A stretch of 64,000 nt of DNA from Blastobasis lacticolella (lineage: Eukaryota; Arthropoda; Insecta; Lepidoptera; Blastobasidae): the NCBI GenBank assembly GCA_905147135.1, contig LR990044.1:19413622-19477621 (forward strand). The letters are read 5' to 3'. The translations under genes were made by a program, and so were the position numbers. The notes under the pieces are model-generated. The model saw only the letters and a list, made by a program, of their open reading frames with translations. It did no database searches and was not told the DNA's origin. This document shows positions 1 through 10,500 of this stretch, in pieces (positions within the stretch are counted from its first letter, which is position 1; each line of letters starts with the position of its first letter).

Positions 1-380
1 AAAATATTGGTATCGTTTCAAAGTTGCACGGGATTAAAAATTTGTATAGAAATGCAATATGTGTGGGCTCGCATGAACAATGATATCTTTAGGACTAGAC
101 GAATTGTTTCATATATATTGAGAAATCTTCTCTTGTTTTATAATGTATTAGTAAAACTTGGTTACACATGTTGGATGTTGTCTTATTAGATTCTTCTAGG
201 CTTGAATGCTATCCCATAATTATAATAAAGCTCGTTTTTTTAACACTCTAAACATAGGCTACTAAGCTTAAAAGAAGACTCCAATCAGCGTAGTTTTAAG
301 GAAATTGTAAAAAAAAAATATTTTCCAAATATTTCTCATTTTTTTTTTAAATATAATCGTGTACATTAATAGCAGCCCTA
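1..380. other. Unassigned AT-rich stretch
   Basis: AT-rich sequence with A and T runs near 305-350. No coding, RNA or repeat signal was recognised. A 60-codon frame at its start has no protein-like features. Confidence 0.5.
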
Positions 381-383
381 GCG

Positions 384-585
384 TGAGAGATGTTGCGGAT
401 TAGATCGAAGAGGCTCGCCTGCGCTGGTTTTGTCACGTGCTGCGTAAGCCCCACAGATACGTGGGAAATAGGTGCCTAAGCCTGCAGGTGTCAGAAATAT
501 AGGTCTCACGGAAGGCCTAAGAAGCGATGGATTGACATTGCTGTGTCGAATGCCAGAAGGATGTTGAAGACCGGGCGGCTTAAAT
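384..585 (+). pseudogene. Non-LTR retrotransposon RT C-terminal remnant
   Basis: Conceptual translation gives EEARLRWFCHVLRKPHRYVG and then, in a shifted frame, GRPKKRWIDIAVSNARRM. This is the order seen at the C-terminal end of insect non-LTR reverse transcriptases (RLRWFGHV, then a GRPKKRW-type block). Several in-frame stops and at least one frameshift make it a dead fragment. Neither the endonuclease nor the RT core is present. A second piece of the same region lies near 48312. Confidence 0.7.
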
Positions 586-865
586 ATTTACGCAATTTTT
601 ATTTCTTTACTAATGACAGAAAGCTTAATTTATTATTTGTTAACAAACGCGCAGCGGTCGCATAGTTACCGCACAGACACCCGCGTAGTCAAGCAATATT
701 GTACTCTCAATGTAGTCAACTCACCAATAGGGTAGACTGCACATTTTCAGGGCCTCGAGTCAGCTAATTAATTGGTTCGATTGAATTATAATTGAATCGC
801 ATTATCAACTCGACGGCAGTTTTAATTGTAGCAGAAAACACAAACGCGTATAATGCCATTGCGCT

Positions 866-1280
866 GCAATGAGGAGTTTTCCAGTAGGTATCTAAAGCAT
901 TCTTAACCACTCACTAGATGGCGCCCCGACAGTTTTGGTAATTTATAATCGCTTGAAATAGGTTCTTAGCAAAGAGGATATAAACACGTTATATTGGATA
1001 ATATTGTATTTATTAATAGTTTTAAACCATTTTAGAGGTTGTAATAATAATGGAACATAGTGCCAACTTATATAAATATTCCTTTATACAGTTCTTTCAA
1101 CCTTTAACAGTTATGTTTATATTAATAAACATTTTATTTTTAAGTTTAGTATTAGTTAGTTGCATGAAATCACTGCCACCATCATACAGATTATAAAAAG
1201 ATTACCAAAATTGTAGGAGCGCCATCTATTGGTGATTTTTGAAACCAACTATCAATACCTACTGGAAAACTCCTCATTGC
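866..1280. mobile_element. Inverted-repeat element H1 (MITE-like)
   Basis: The ends are inverted copies of each other: GAGGAGTTTTCCAGTAGGTA at the left and its complement at the right. Pairing continues imperfectly inward for about 80 bases (CTAGATGGCGCC against GGAGCGCCATCTAT). No transposase frame is present. A second copy, H2, lies at 40682-41098 in the same orientation. No clear TSD could be identified, so the superfamily is unassigned. Confidence 0.8.
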
Positions 1281-1314
1281 TCCAATTACAATTCCATCAA
1301 CACATTAGTAAATT

Positions 1315-1587
1315 TTTTTTTTGCCGTGTGGTGTCCGGCAGAGTAGAATAGTACCAACCCCTTACACTCATAGGTGTCGTACAAGGCGACTAATGTTTTC
1401 GAGGCAAAAGATCAAGAGTCTCCGTAGTCTGGAAAACGGGCAGCAGCATTTTCCATTGTTATATTTAAACACTGCGATCTCCAACCCGCCTGCCAAGCGT
1501 GGAGATTATGGCAATAACCTCCCCTTTCGTGGGAGAGGCCCTAAGTCCTGCAGTGGACTGTTACGGGCTGTGATGATGATGATGATG
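1315..1587 (+). mobile_element. Family A retroposon, copy A1
   Basis: Full-length copy. It starts near GCCGTGTGGTGTCCGGCAGA, contains TGTCGTACAAGGCGACTAAT and GCCTGCCAAGCGTGGAGATT, and ends in a (GAT)n run. It is bracketed by an exact 11-base direct repeat, ATTAGTAAATT, at 1304-1314 and 1588-1598, as expected for target-primed reverse transcription. It encodes no RT, and the 104-codon frame across it is spurious. The head may be shared with other widespread lepidopteran SINEs, but that is from memory and unverified. Confidence 0.85.
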
Positions 1588-1599
1588 ATTAGTAAATTA

Positions 1600-2590
1600 G
1601 TGGACTTGAGGCCCTATCCAGTTCCTACGCGTTGACTATGCGGGCACGAAACGTACGCGATTTCTGTCCGGTTTGTAAGTACGAATCTTATTTGCATTGT
1701 AACAATTACGAGTAGGTACATACGTACATCGCCAGTCAATCATATCTCAATAATATAACACCTGGACTTTCATACATTATGCTAATGCTTATTCTGACAA
1801 TGAGCCCATTTGTACACTGATACCAAAGCAATTTTGCAGCCGGCAAAAATAGTAATTGCTTCTATATCCTGCCAATAAGGTTCAAAGTCGTCTGACGCTA
1901 TTTAAATTTGAAGCATGTTGGTATTAATATCGTTATTTATAATTTAGGGTAAAGTTGGCTATAATGGGCAAATAGTTTTAGAACTTATTTTGAAAGTGTG
2001 TTCTAGGTTTGCTACCGTTTACTTTGTTTACTAGTAGCCCGATATTTCAAGTTAATTTGAGGCAATTGTTTATTATTATTAGGTAATTATCACTTTTGTT
2101 AATCTATATTTAAAATGCCTTACACGTGACCTTTGTTTAAATGTTTTGATAATTAGATAATATTTTTAACCGTTCGCGTAACGCGCGTGGGATGCGTAGG
2201 CTTTTCTGAAAACCAGCGCTGTGACAGCCCTCCCAGCATTATGCTGAGACTGGTCCATTTCGATTTCCGTTACTTCACTGGCTGGTCTTATGTGACTTTC
2301 AATAATTATAATTTACTGTACTTACCTTAGGTTAAGGATGTAATGGGGATCCGAATAATTTACTGTAGTCGTTATGTCTATGTCTATGTCAAACCAAACG
2401 TCACCACGTACAAGGTTTCTGTTACTAAAAAATATCGACCATGAAGCCCTCGCAACTTTTCTAATCAAAGTAGCGCTTATTTTGTTTGATGATGTCATCA
2501 TAGTCCCAAAATTAGTTGGATTTTATGGTAAGTACTGACAATAATTTTCGTACAAAATATAAATTGCATGAGTGTGCGAAAATCTTCTAA
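1600..2590. other. Unassigned stretch with a family L remnant
   Basis: No gene or RNA signal was recognised. Around 2205-2275 the sequence resembles family L (CAGCGCTGT followed by a TGGTCCATTT segment), better seen at 19905-20078. The rest looks like ordinary AT-rich non-coding DNA. Confidence 0.4.
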
Positions 2591-2907
2591 TCTAATATAT
2601 AAAATTTTCGTGTCACAGTTTTCGTTGCCATACTCCTCCGAAACGGCTTGACCGATTTTGATAAAATTTTTTGTGCTTATCCGGTATCTATGAGAATCGG
2701 CCAACATCTATTTTTCATCCCCCTAAATGTTAGGGGTAGTCCACCCCTAAATTTTATTTTTTATTTTTTAGACAAAATTTTTAATTTCTATTTTTTTATG
2801 ATACAACGTACAAAAATACATACAATCCTCAATTTTCACCCTTCCACGATCAACCCTTATTTAGGAAATTATTTATATGGCAAAACAACGTTTACCGGGT
2901 CAGCTAG
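2591..2907 (+). mobile_element. Non-autonomous Helitron
   Basis: Begins with TC (TCTAATATATAAAA) after an A and ends with GGGTCAGCTAG before a T. This is the A^T insertion context, 5' TC and 3' CTAG terminus expected of Helitrons. The interior (GTTGCCATACTCCTCCGAAA, AACGGCTTGACCGATTTTGA) is recalled as typical of short lepidopteran Helitrons. There is no Rep/helicase coding, so any movement depended on a partner. The 94-codon frame inside it is incidental. Confidence 0.8.
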
Positions 2908-2909
2908 TA

Positions 2910-3785
2910 GATATATAATATTATTCGATTAGGAATGTGATTGAGGTACCCCCTTCGGATCTGATACTTTTTTTTTTACGCCTTGTTTGTCAACGTTATT
3001 GTCACACATTTCATCGGGTTCGTAAACAAAGGTACGCGATATGAAACCCGGAACATACCTGCAAAATGTTGTCTGTCAATATTGGGCGCATTTACCCTAC
3101 CGCGTCAGACGGACAGACCACTAGAACAATGAGAGGTGTGGGCGATATTAACTCATTATACTTAGCCTGGACTGTGCCTTGACCGTAATACATAGTGAAA
3201 CACAGAGGATACAATATGTGTGACGGTGAAATATCAACCACCTATCAGGCCTCCAGAGTACACCAGACCTCTAAAGGCTGTTTTGATTTCGTAAAAATCT
3301 GTCTACAGGCAGTAGTGACCACTTTCCATCAGGGGACTATTCTCGCACTGTGGCATCTCGAATCCGAAATTTTTTCTAGCTACATATCTCCACTAATAGT
3401 GACATTGAAATGTCTATTGCAGCCAAAAATATGTTCTCAACTATTATCGACACTCGTATATTGTCGAAGATAAATTTCAGTAATACAGTTTAGTACAGTA
3501 CAGTGTTCGTACAGTGTTTTAAACAGTTTAGTTGTACTTTTTTGGCTTGAGAAAATACCTAATTTTAAATGTCACAGCATGAGATTCGTCCCCCAGGTGG
3601 CTCCCTTTTAACGGACAACATCTACGTATTAACATTTAAAAAGAAGTTCAAAAGCTAAAACCCCAAGTGCTATTTAAAAACTGAAAAGTTTTAATTTCGC
3701 AATATGGCGTCATAATTCGCCTTTTTTGAATTTTATTATAACACTTATCTAATGACATTTGGATTTTGAGACGAATCTAACGCTA
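2910..3785. other. Unassigned stretch
   Basis: No gene recognised. A short piece around 3308-3335 (GTGACCACTTTCCATCAGG) matches the CR1-like D tail in the + direction. The 92-codon frame at 3195-3473 has no recognisable protein features. Confidence 0.4.
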
Positions 3786-3788
3786 TCC

Positions 3789-4010
3789 TTTTTTTTTTTT
3801 TTTGTGTTATACGGCAGACAAACAGGCAAGCGGGCCACCTGATGGAAAGTGGTCACCGCCGCCTATGGACATCAGCAACACCAGGGGAGTCACTGATGCG
3901 TTGCCCGCCTCTGAAGAGACCTCTAATATACCTCTTGAACGATCCCATGTCATAGTCCAAAGGAAACACTGTGGCTGGGAGCTCATTCCACATCCGAATC
4001 GTACGAGTAT
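3789..4010 (-). mobile_element. CR1-like LINE 3' end, copy D1
   Basis: Read on the minus strand it encodes the end of a CR1-type RT, with a TIRMWNELPA-like block decayed here, followed by a short 3' tail and an A-run (the T-run at 3789-3803 on the plus strand). Nearly the same as the better copy D2 at 44122-44617 but truncated earlier. TATCCT occurs just outside both ends and could be a short TSD. Confidence 0.7.
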
Positions 4011-4490
4011 CCTACGATACCTTAGCTGTAGAAATCCATCTCGCCGTTTGGAAGATATGAGGTTATAAAGAAATTTACAAACATTCCTACATACCTACAA
4101 GAAACGCGCGAAAAACATAAGGAAGGGTCCTTGTGCAATAATAAATAGCTTTGCAGTGAGTCCAATGAGTGAAAACATTTATTAATTTGTTTTTCAACAT
4201 CATATTGACGATGGCCACAACAAGAATGACAATGCACCGAGAGTTTTGATATTACACCTTGGCAGTCGGGTAATAAAAAACTCCGCCTCATCCACTATAT
4301 TTTAAGGTACTTGATACCCAAATTTACGACAGGAAGCGTCCACTCAGGTTTTCCAATAACCAAAGCCAACCATGCATCACCACCATAACCTTAATCCAGG
4401 CGCGCGTCGTCCGGCAATCCGTCACAATCAAATTTCGATCGGCAAATCCTCGGTACAACAACTTATCTATCGAATGCACGCGATGACAAA
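4011..4490. other. Unassigned stretch between D1 and J1
   Basis: No repeat, RNA or gene signal was recognised. Small frames on both strands are not protein-like. Confidence 0.4.
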
Positions 4491-5098
4491 ACCTGACCGA
4501 CAGAAAAAGTCGGATAATCGCCGACTAATTTTACATTTATTCAAATATTTTCTAAACTATTCAACCGATTTTTTTGGAACATAGGTAAGAACCATCTTGA
4601 CTCATCATCATCATCATATCAGCCGAAAGACGCCCACTGCTGGGCATGGGCCTTCCCCACCAATCTCTACAAAGGCTGGTCCTGTGTCTTTCGCATCCAG
4701 CTAGTACCCGCGATCTTTACCTGATCGTCGGTCCACCTTGTGGGAGGCCTGCCCACGGTGCGTCTTACAGTATGTAATCGCCACTCGAGAACTTTACTGC
4801 CCCATCGGCCCCTGCTCTTCAGAGCTTTTTACCTCTTCAGCTTGACAATCCTTTGGGCTATGTCGGTGACCTTGGTTCGCTTGCGAATATCCTCATTTCT
4901 GATTCTATTGCGCAACGATACTCCGAGCATTGCTCTTTCCATTGCCATCTCGATTAATGGCTTTCAAATAGAGAAAACTGCATCTGAATTGGTCAATTCG
5001 TTCCGGAGCTACGATGCAACAGACAGACACACACCGCCACAGAGCCACAGATACCCACATCAAACTTATAACACCCCTATTTTTTCGGCGAGGGTTAA
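4491..5098. mobile_element. Inverted-terminus element J1, split by an RTE insertion
   Basis: The two halves (about 4491-4602 and 4945-5098) match the uninterrupted copy J2 at 57898-58134: GACAGAAAAAGTCGGATAA, ACTA-AACCGATTTT, CTACGATGC-ACAGACA, and a right end CGAGGGTTAAA. The 342-base middle is an unrelated RTE fragment on the minus strand. J is recalled as a common lepidopteran repeat with GTCGGGGGTTAA-type ends. It is non-coding. Confidence 0.75.
4603..4944 (-). pseudogene. 5'-truncated RTE-like retrotransposon, B1
   Basis: Minus-strand translation runs ERAMLGVSLRNRIRNEDIRK, TKVTDIAQRIVKLK, a stop, SKVLEWRLH, GRPPTRWTDDQVKIAG, WMRKTQDQP and QQWASFG, then a (GAT)n tail. This is the usual C-terminal order of lepidopteran RTE-type RT. 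The RT core and endonuclease are missing. The target J1 is duplicated around it: CCATCTTGACT at 4592-4602 and CCATCTCGATT at 4945-4955 (11 bases, two mismatches). This is a textbook 5'-truncated insertion. Confidence 0.85.
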
Positions 5099-5099
5099 A

Positions 5100-5500
5100 A
5101 ATTGTTGCAGACGGTGGCAGATAAACAATTACTACATAAGGTATGTCCGGAATGACTTGTCTTATTTGGTGAACAAACAATACCCAAAATCATGACTTAC
5201 CGAATCTCGCAACATTTACTGTGCATAATCTATGAACTAGAATAAAAATAGAAAAAAATAATCACATAGAATCTGGATTTCAACTGCTGCAAATAATCTA
5301 TTTAAATACAAAATTTCCATAGCCAAATATGACAAGTCAGTCTGAACAGATTTTATTTGATTGATGCCTCGCTAGAGAGTAATAAGTATATAAATAATAA
5401 GTAATAAAAGTAGAGAGTAATGTATTTAATTCAACGAGGTATCGCTGCCAGCTTTTTGACTCCAATCCCTGGGGGACGCCTGTGTGGATAACTTCTTTTA
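5100..5500. other. Unassigned AT-rich stretch
   Basis: Nothing recognised beyond short A/T-rich runs. Confidence 0.4.
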
Positions 5501-5504
5501 TTTT

Positions 5505-5601
5505 TTAATGTGTTTTAATGTTATATGGCAGACAAACAGGCAAGCGTGCTACCTGATGGAAAATGGTCACCGCCGCCTATAGACATCAGCAACACCAGGG
5601 G
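5505..5601 (-). mobile_element. CR1-like LINE 3' tail, copy D3
   Basis: Contains the D tail (GGCAGACAAACAGGCAAGCG, TGGTCACCGCCGCCTATAGA, ATCAGCAACACCAGGGG) and then diverges. Only about 100 bases of 3' end survive. Confidence 0.65.
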
Positions 5602-5604
5602 CTA

Positions 5605-6450
5605 CCATTGTGTTTACATGCAATGTAAAGTAAAATTCATTAGGCACTTAAATTTATTCCCGGCCAAATATCGAATCCGGATCCTCTACCTAATAGACCA
5701 GCATATTAACCACTGAACCACTCGCATCATTATTCCACTACCATAAGTGTTCATAAAATTCAAATACAAAACTGCACAAACAATTGTACACAACTTAAAG
5801 TGCTCACACAAACCGCATTAAGGTAAATACGTCCAGCTCCCATAAATTAGGGGTCACCGGTCCAATTTGCGTTGAACAAGGGTTCCGTAGCACCATAACC
5901 GGTTATCAAAGAGTCGTACGTTTTCATTAGCTGCGTGGCCATGCGTCGCCTTTAAGGGAATACTGGCTCCCAACATCCACCTGAAGTGTTTTGTGGAACC
6001 TTTTATAAGGGTTTAGTGGTGTTGCGTAAATATTGTACCACTATTTGCGTCTGTTGATTCAGTAGATAGACGCCCGTTGTGAATAAATATTTGCTGGATA
6101 CTTTTTAAGAACAGATACTGTTGTTGAAAGGGCCATTAGTAAATATCGATTATACAGACACGCAGGCCGTTAGCGTGATTGCTATAAAAACGCAGATAGG
6201 TAATCAAAATTATCAGCTAAGACACGGAGCAGTAATGAAAATATCAAAATTTAGAAAAACTGCGTTTTCTTTTGACGGACGGGGGCGGGATTTTTAATAT
6301 GTTTCTATTTTTCCAATGGCATGTATTTATTTATTTATCATAAATGGGTACATCGGTATTTATTAGCATAATTCGCCGAACTGTACGAGTATAACAGTTT
6401 ATTAGCGAAGGTTTGCACTCTTATGCTTTACCCAACCAACATAGCTAATC
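5605..6450. other. Unassigned stretch
   Basis: No repeat family seen elsewhere in the window, no RNA gene and no convincing coding. GC is a little higher around 5840-6020. It may be single-copy sequence. Confidence 0.4.
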
Positions 6451-6454
6451 TTCC

Positions 6455-6570
6455 TCATCATCATCAAGGCCTCTGCCAGGGTCCGCTTTCCTACTCATTC
6501 TTCTCCACTTCGCCAGGTCTTCGACATCCTCTTCGTCGTAAGCCGTTGGCTCTCGCATCTGCAACGTAGC
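6455..6570 (-). mobile_element. Family N 3' end, copy N1
   Basis: CATCATCATC (a GAT tail on the minus strand) is followed by GCCAGGGTCCGCTTTCCTAC and a TTCTCCACTTCGCCAGGTCT segment. Related pieces at 38370-38480 and 54268-54374 share the GTCCGCTTTCC core and start with CAT-rich runs. Most likely the 3' end of a non-LTR element. Confidence 0.6.
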
Positions 6571-6684
6571 TAATCTCTCTATCGGTCTAAAAGACTAATT
6601 AGTTTCACACAAGATTAGGCAATGATAACCCAACTAAGTGGGCTCTACAAGCTTGATAGGTCAGTCCACCAATAATGATGATGT

Positions 6685-7030
6685 AATAATCATGTCCTGG
6701 TTATTCTCCCGCGTACTAAGGCCCGGGGTCCGCTTCGACCATGATCCAGGATTTGCCAGACCAAATAATTACTGTGGAGCGACTGCCATCTGACCTCTGT
6801 AGCCCTGCAACCAGGGGCACCTGACCAGATTGGATCATGGTTACACATTCAGTTTCCAGAAGTACAGGTTCCATTACAGTGTTTTCCCTCACCGTAGAAG
6901 CATCTGTTAGTGATCAACTAATATGTACATAACTCAGAAAAGAGTCATTGGTGCATGGCCGCGCGGGATTCGAACCCAGTACCTCTAGCTTACGAGTCAG
7001 GTACCTTACCCGCTGGGCCGCCGACGCTCC
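6685..7030 (-). mobile_element. SINE C, copy C1 (near full length)
   Basis: On the minus strand it starts GAGCGTCGGCGGCCCAGCGG and carries a B-box-like GGGTTCGAATCCCGCG. The body follows (AGAGTCATTG complement, TGGTCAGGTGCCCCTGGTTG) and it ends near a GAT motif. The head resembles a tRNA (see C16 and C18 for cleaner copies with TSDs). CACCAAT lies just outside both ends and may be a short TSD. Confidence 0.8.
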
Positions 7031-7329
7031 TCACCAATGAGGTTTTTTTCATAATTAAAACATTTTCTTTGTTTATTTTCTGTACCTAATTACCATGATG
7101 TATATGTGCAGTAAATATTTTCATTCTTTCTTTCTAAAGTTTAAACTCAGTACCAACAACTCCACCGGCTCTCGGTACCGTAGAATGGCACGCGTGACAT
7201 TCACTATGATATGATCACTATAATATGATCCGGCTGACACGAATACAGGTTGGGACGGGACGGCCGGGACTCTGCCCCGGCGGGACATCCTGATCACACG
7301 TCCGCGGTACACTGCGGGACAATTTGTGC

Positions 7330-7545
7330 GGGACAGCAGGTATGAAGATTAGCTAGTTGAAAGAAGAAAAGCTGGGGTCCGAAGTGGCAAGAATAAAAGG
7401 AGATGTATGAAAAGTGTTGTGGATATATGCCAAGCTAGGGAGTTGTGTCAGGACAGAGCTAAGTGGCGGTCCATAGTGTCTGCCTACCCTACCTTTGGGA
7501 CAGATTCGTGGCTTTATGTATGTGTATGTATGTAAAGAAAAAAAT
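7330..7545 (+). pseudogene. RT 3' remnant
   Basis: Reads AREL-CQDRAKWRSIVSAYPT, resembling the DRAKWRSIVSAYP block close to the C-terminus of lepidopteran non-LTR RTs, followed by TATG-rich sequence (GTATGTGTATGTATGT). Upstream coding is not recognisable. Confidence 0.55.
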
Positions 7546-7784
7546 AGGAGGGGCGGTATCGCCCACGCCAAGGCTACCACGGTTGTTATCGTTACGTATT
7601 CGGTCTAGTCGCGTAACTTCGCACATCCATCGTGGAGTTGTTAAGGTACCCTGTTATTGCGTTAAATTAGCTACGTACATTAATTCGAAAATATACCATG
7701 AATAAAAACAGGGTTGAAATATTGCTTGGAATAGAACCAAAAATACAAATAATCTAGGTTCTGTTCTACCTACAACCAAACAAA

Positions 7785-7962
7785 GAGACACGATCCACCT
7801 GATGAAAAGTAGTCACCGTCGCTTACCAACTGTAATATAAGGGTAATAAACATATTATAATTATTACGGTAGATTATATTACATCGTGTATCTATCTGTC
7901 TTTTTTTATGTTAGACGGCAGAAAAACAGGCAAGAGTTCTCTGATGGAGTGGTCTTAACCGA
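7785..7962 (-). mobile_element. Two short CR1-like D tails (D4, D5)
   Basis: 7785-7826 matches the D tail (CCACCTGATGAAAAGTAGTC), and 7902-7962 begins again with TTTTTTTATGTTAGACGGCA followed by a decayed version. They are separated by about 75 bases of unassigned sequence, so they are probably two independent 5'-truncated insertions. Confidence 0.55.
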
Positions 7963-8239
7963 CTTCTACTACGGCGTACTTTACATAACCTCAGGGTACC
8001 ATCCTAGTCCACGATACGAAAATCTGAATACCCAACAAAACACCCTATGTCCCCATAATCGTGTCCCGCACTGTACACAGATAATGGTGCGACCATTGGC
8101 GCGCGGTCGGACGCCAATTACCCTATTGGCAACAATTGTTGTGCGACGCCGGCCGGCGCAAGCGCAACGATATGTTACACGCTGTATAGTCAGGGCCTAC
8201 CTTTATTGAACACGCTGTATAGTTTGTTTTGTTTTGTCT

Positions 8240-8454
8240 ATTATTGTTACAGAGATGAATAGTTTGTATGTGAGATTGTTAGGTTGTATGTTGGGGGTAG
8301 TCTTCGAAATAACTGAACCGATTTTGTAAATTCTTTCACTTTCGCAAATTTTCACACTACTTTTTGTTCCGCAAAAATAATAGGGTCGTGCGGGATAGTT
8401 GAATGTTTATGGAGATCCGAACTGCGCGCGGGTGAAAAATGCGGGGGCTTCTAG
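8240..8454 (+). mobile_element. Helitron-like remnant
   Basis: Shares with the clear Helitron at 53911-54262 the order TAGTTTGTATG-TGAG, AATTCTTTCAC, GGGATAGTT, GAGATCCGAACTGCGCG, GGTGAAAA and a CTAG near the end (8451-8454). The base after CTAG is C rather than T, and the 5' end is not clear. Degraded. Confidence 0.55.
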
Positions 8455-8769
8455 CAGTTGCCCTTGCTTTATAAATAGACAGTAAGTATTGTTAGTTTCA
8501 TTAGGATAACCTATAAGAGTTACTGTTATGAGTAGTAAATTACTAAAGCTCCACATTTATTACTTTTACTAGGGTTATGTGCCAGAGACCCGTGTGCTTA
8601 GACATTTAGGGCTCTTCACTTAAATTTCTACCCGACCTCGAATCGTGCCCAGGATTCTCTGCATAGCAGGCCGGCATAATTAAACAGTACGATCACAGGA
8701 CTATAAGACCCTTATAGGTCCAACGTTGGAAATGAGCTTCATTTTTAAATTGAATTTCGCATATGGAGG

Positions 8770-9047
8770 CATTTAGTATTGTGTTTCTGCCGGTGAGTAC
8801 GGTTTCCAGTCCTCCATGGGGTGGGGATTTGGGGAACCGTGGCTTTGGCAGTGGAGTGGCTTTTGCCTTTTTGCTGCCAGAGCAACGTTTTATAGAGGTG
8901 GGCAACGTATTGGCGATACTCTTGGTGTTGCTAATGTCTATAGGCAGTGGTGACTACTTCCCATCAGGTGGCCCGCTTGCCTGTTTGCCCATCGTATGTC
9001 ATAAAAAATTAAATAAATTTGACCGCCATCGCACCTGGTGTTATTTA
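8770..9047 (+). mobile_element. Family F element, copy F1, with CR1-type 3' end
   Basis: TGTGTTTCTGCCGGTGAGTA, then TGGGGTGGGGATTTGGGGAA, GTGGGCAACGTATTGGCGAT, GGTGTTGCTAATGTCTATAG and CCATCAGGTGGCCCGCTTGC. The last ~90 bases equal the D (CR1-like) tail; the earlier part does not. A second copy is F2 at 42742-43080. A SINE borrowing a CR1 3' end is one explanation; the Metulj SINEs described in Heliconius may be related, but I cannot verify this. A decayed E-type tail on the other strand abuts at 9017-9047. Confidence 0.65.
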
Positions 9048-9049
9048 TT

Positions 9050-9910
9050 TATTATTATAAATTAATAAATAAACTATTTAACAGTTTTTTTCTATAATTT
9101 TGGGAGTTAGTCTTGTCTTTACTTAGTTGAATAAAAGAAACTGATTTAAAATAATTTTAGAACAAAGAAATCGGCTTTGGTGTGTAACATTTACAACGAT
9201 AATGGCTGTTTGCAAAAAAACTTTTTTATGTATGTACAGTCATTCAACAAATTAGTTGACCTGAACATATGACAATATGGTGTAAGCGGGTCAGCTAACT
9301 CTTGTATGCCTATGACTATACCTACGTTTGTGTACTTAGAAAAGCTTAGAATTACAAGTTCAGCCGGTCTAGCCATCTTTGACAGCTCCGCTTGCGTGAT
9401 GCGTGTATGGTAGAAAATTGACAGCTCGAAGTTCGACTATTTCTACCAACACCTACATTGACTCTGATTGTGTAGGATCATCCGCCAATCCGCCTCCTTT
9501 GTACACCGAAAGTACGTGAATTGTCTATGGACCAAGAATTTCTATCACCAACAGCTTATGTCAGATAACGTTAGCTTATGTCAAATCCCATACATTTTTT
9601 CTACCACAAACGATTGTAGATAAACGAAACCTCTTGGCTAAGGCCGCAGGCATGCTTCAGAGAATACCTATCTCTTATACGTGATTAAATTAATTTACTT
9701 CCTAACACCAGAAGCATAATAACAAATTAGCAAAAGTGTTTGCGTGAGTAACTGGAACAATCGTAGCTTATGGCGAGGGGAATTTACCGACCCTTCGACC
9801 TGTAACGAGAATCATACATCATGATATGTGGCATTAAGGATATATTGCGTTTATTAGGCGAATGTGGTTGCTGTAGGACAAACAAATCATTATGTATAAT
9901 ATATATAGGT
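9050..9910. other. Unassigned stretch
   Basis: No gene, RNA or window-internal repeat recognised. Confidence 0.4.
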
Positions 9911-9916
9911 ATATAT

Positions 9917-10258
9917 GGCTGTGTAGTGTCCGGCAGAATAGAATAGCACCAACCCCAACTCGCGGGTGTCGTACAAGGCGACTAATGTTAATTTTTTTTT
10001 TCAATTTACACAGATTGTACGAATTAGATATCAGACAACAGGTACTACTTATATCTAAAAAGAAATCTCTTCCAGCAGGCCTGCTTCGAGGAAAAATATC
10101 TAGAGTCTCAAACTCAAATGGGCAGCATTTTTCATTGTTATATTTACAACACTGCGATCTCCAACCCGTCTGCTACGTGTGGAGATTATGGCAATAACCA
10201 CCTCTTTCATAGGAGAAGCCCAAAATCCTGCAGTGGACTGTTTTGGGCTGTGATGATG
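9917..10258 (+). mobile_element. Family A retroposon, copy A2, interrupted
   Basis: The head (GGCTGTGTAGTGTCCGGCAG to GGCGACTAATGTT) and the body (TCTAGAGTCTCAAACTC to the GATGATGAG tail) are separated by about 100 bases of family O on the minus strand. No clear TSD was found around A2. Confidence 0.75.
9988..10090 (-). mobile_element. Family O 3' end, copy O1, nested in A2
   Basis: A T-run followed by ACAACAGGTACTACTTATAT and AAATCTCTTCCAGCAGGCCT, matching O2 (20985-21110), O3 (38556-38705) and O4 (55309-55430). The T-run is the A-tail of a minus-strand, 5'-truncated retroelement insertion. Confidence 0.65.
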
Positions 10259-10261
10259 AGG

Positions 10262-10500
10262 GTAGTCCTGGGTTTTCAATGAGGAAAGAAACTCCTTACA
10301 CCGTAAGAACAGGCCCTATGGTTAAATTTCTCAGGCGATGACAAGCCATGAGCGTGCCGATTCTTATGCACAGTAAAAGAAAGACCAAAGAAAATTTGGA
10401 TGGATTGTGTGACAGTGGTTCGGGATGAATGGAGAAAAAAACCCCACTGTGCCGACCCCACGTAAATGGGATAAGGGAAGGCAAATGATGATGATGCTAG
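10262..10500 (+). pseudogene. RTE-like 3' end, B4
   Basis: Translation contains ERPKKIWMDCV, then RDEWRKKT, with a frameshift to HCADPT, and ends in GGCAAATGATGATGATG. This is the usual order at the C-terminus of RTE-type RTs: a GRPKKRWMDCV block, a DEWRKKT-HCADPT block and a GAT tail. It follows A2 directly. Confidence 0.7.

Noticed and set aside
1567..1589. Simple GAT microsatellites as independent loci
   Set aside because: Those at 1567, 4603, 10485, 27802, 37843 and 55270 are the 3' tails of retroposons rather than free-standing microsatellites.
1321..1635. Frames of ~100 codons in family A copies (also at 18252, 30550, 37551)
   Set aside because: They recur only because the repeat recurs; stops and shifts differ between copies and no selection on the frame is evident.
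4740..5195. 151-codon plus-strand frame
   Set aside because: It is antisense to the RTE fragment B1 and continues through element J1; both origins are non-coding in that direction.
6685..7030. Rho-independent terminators or bacterial promoters
   Set aside because: Base composition and repeat content are those of an insect nuclear genome; such signals are not meaningful here.
8176..8223. Direct repeat ACACGCTGTATAGT, 33 bases apart, as a TSD
   Set aside because: The interval between the copies has no element features; probably a small local duplication.
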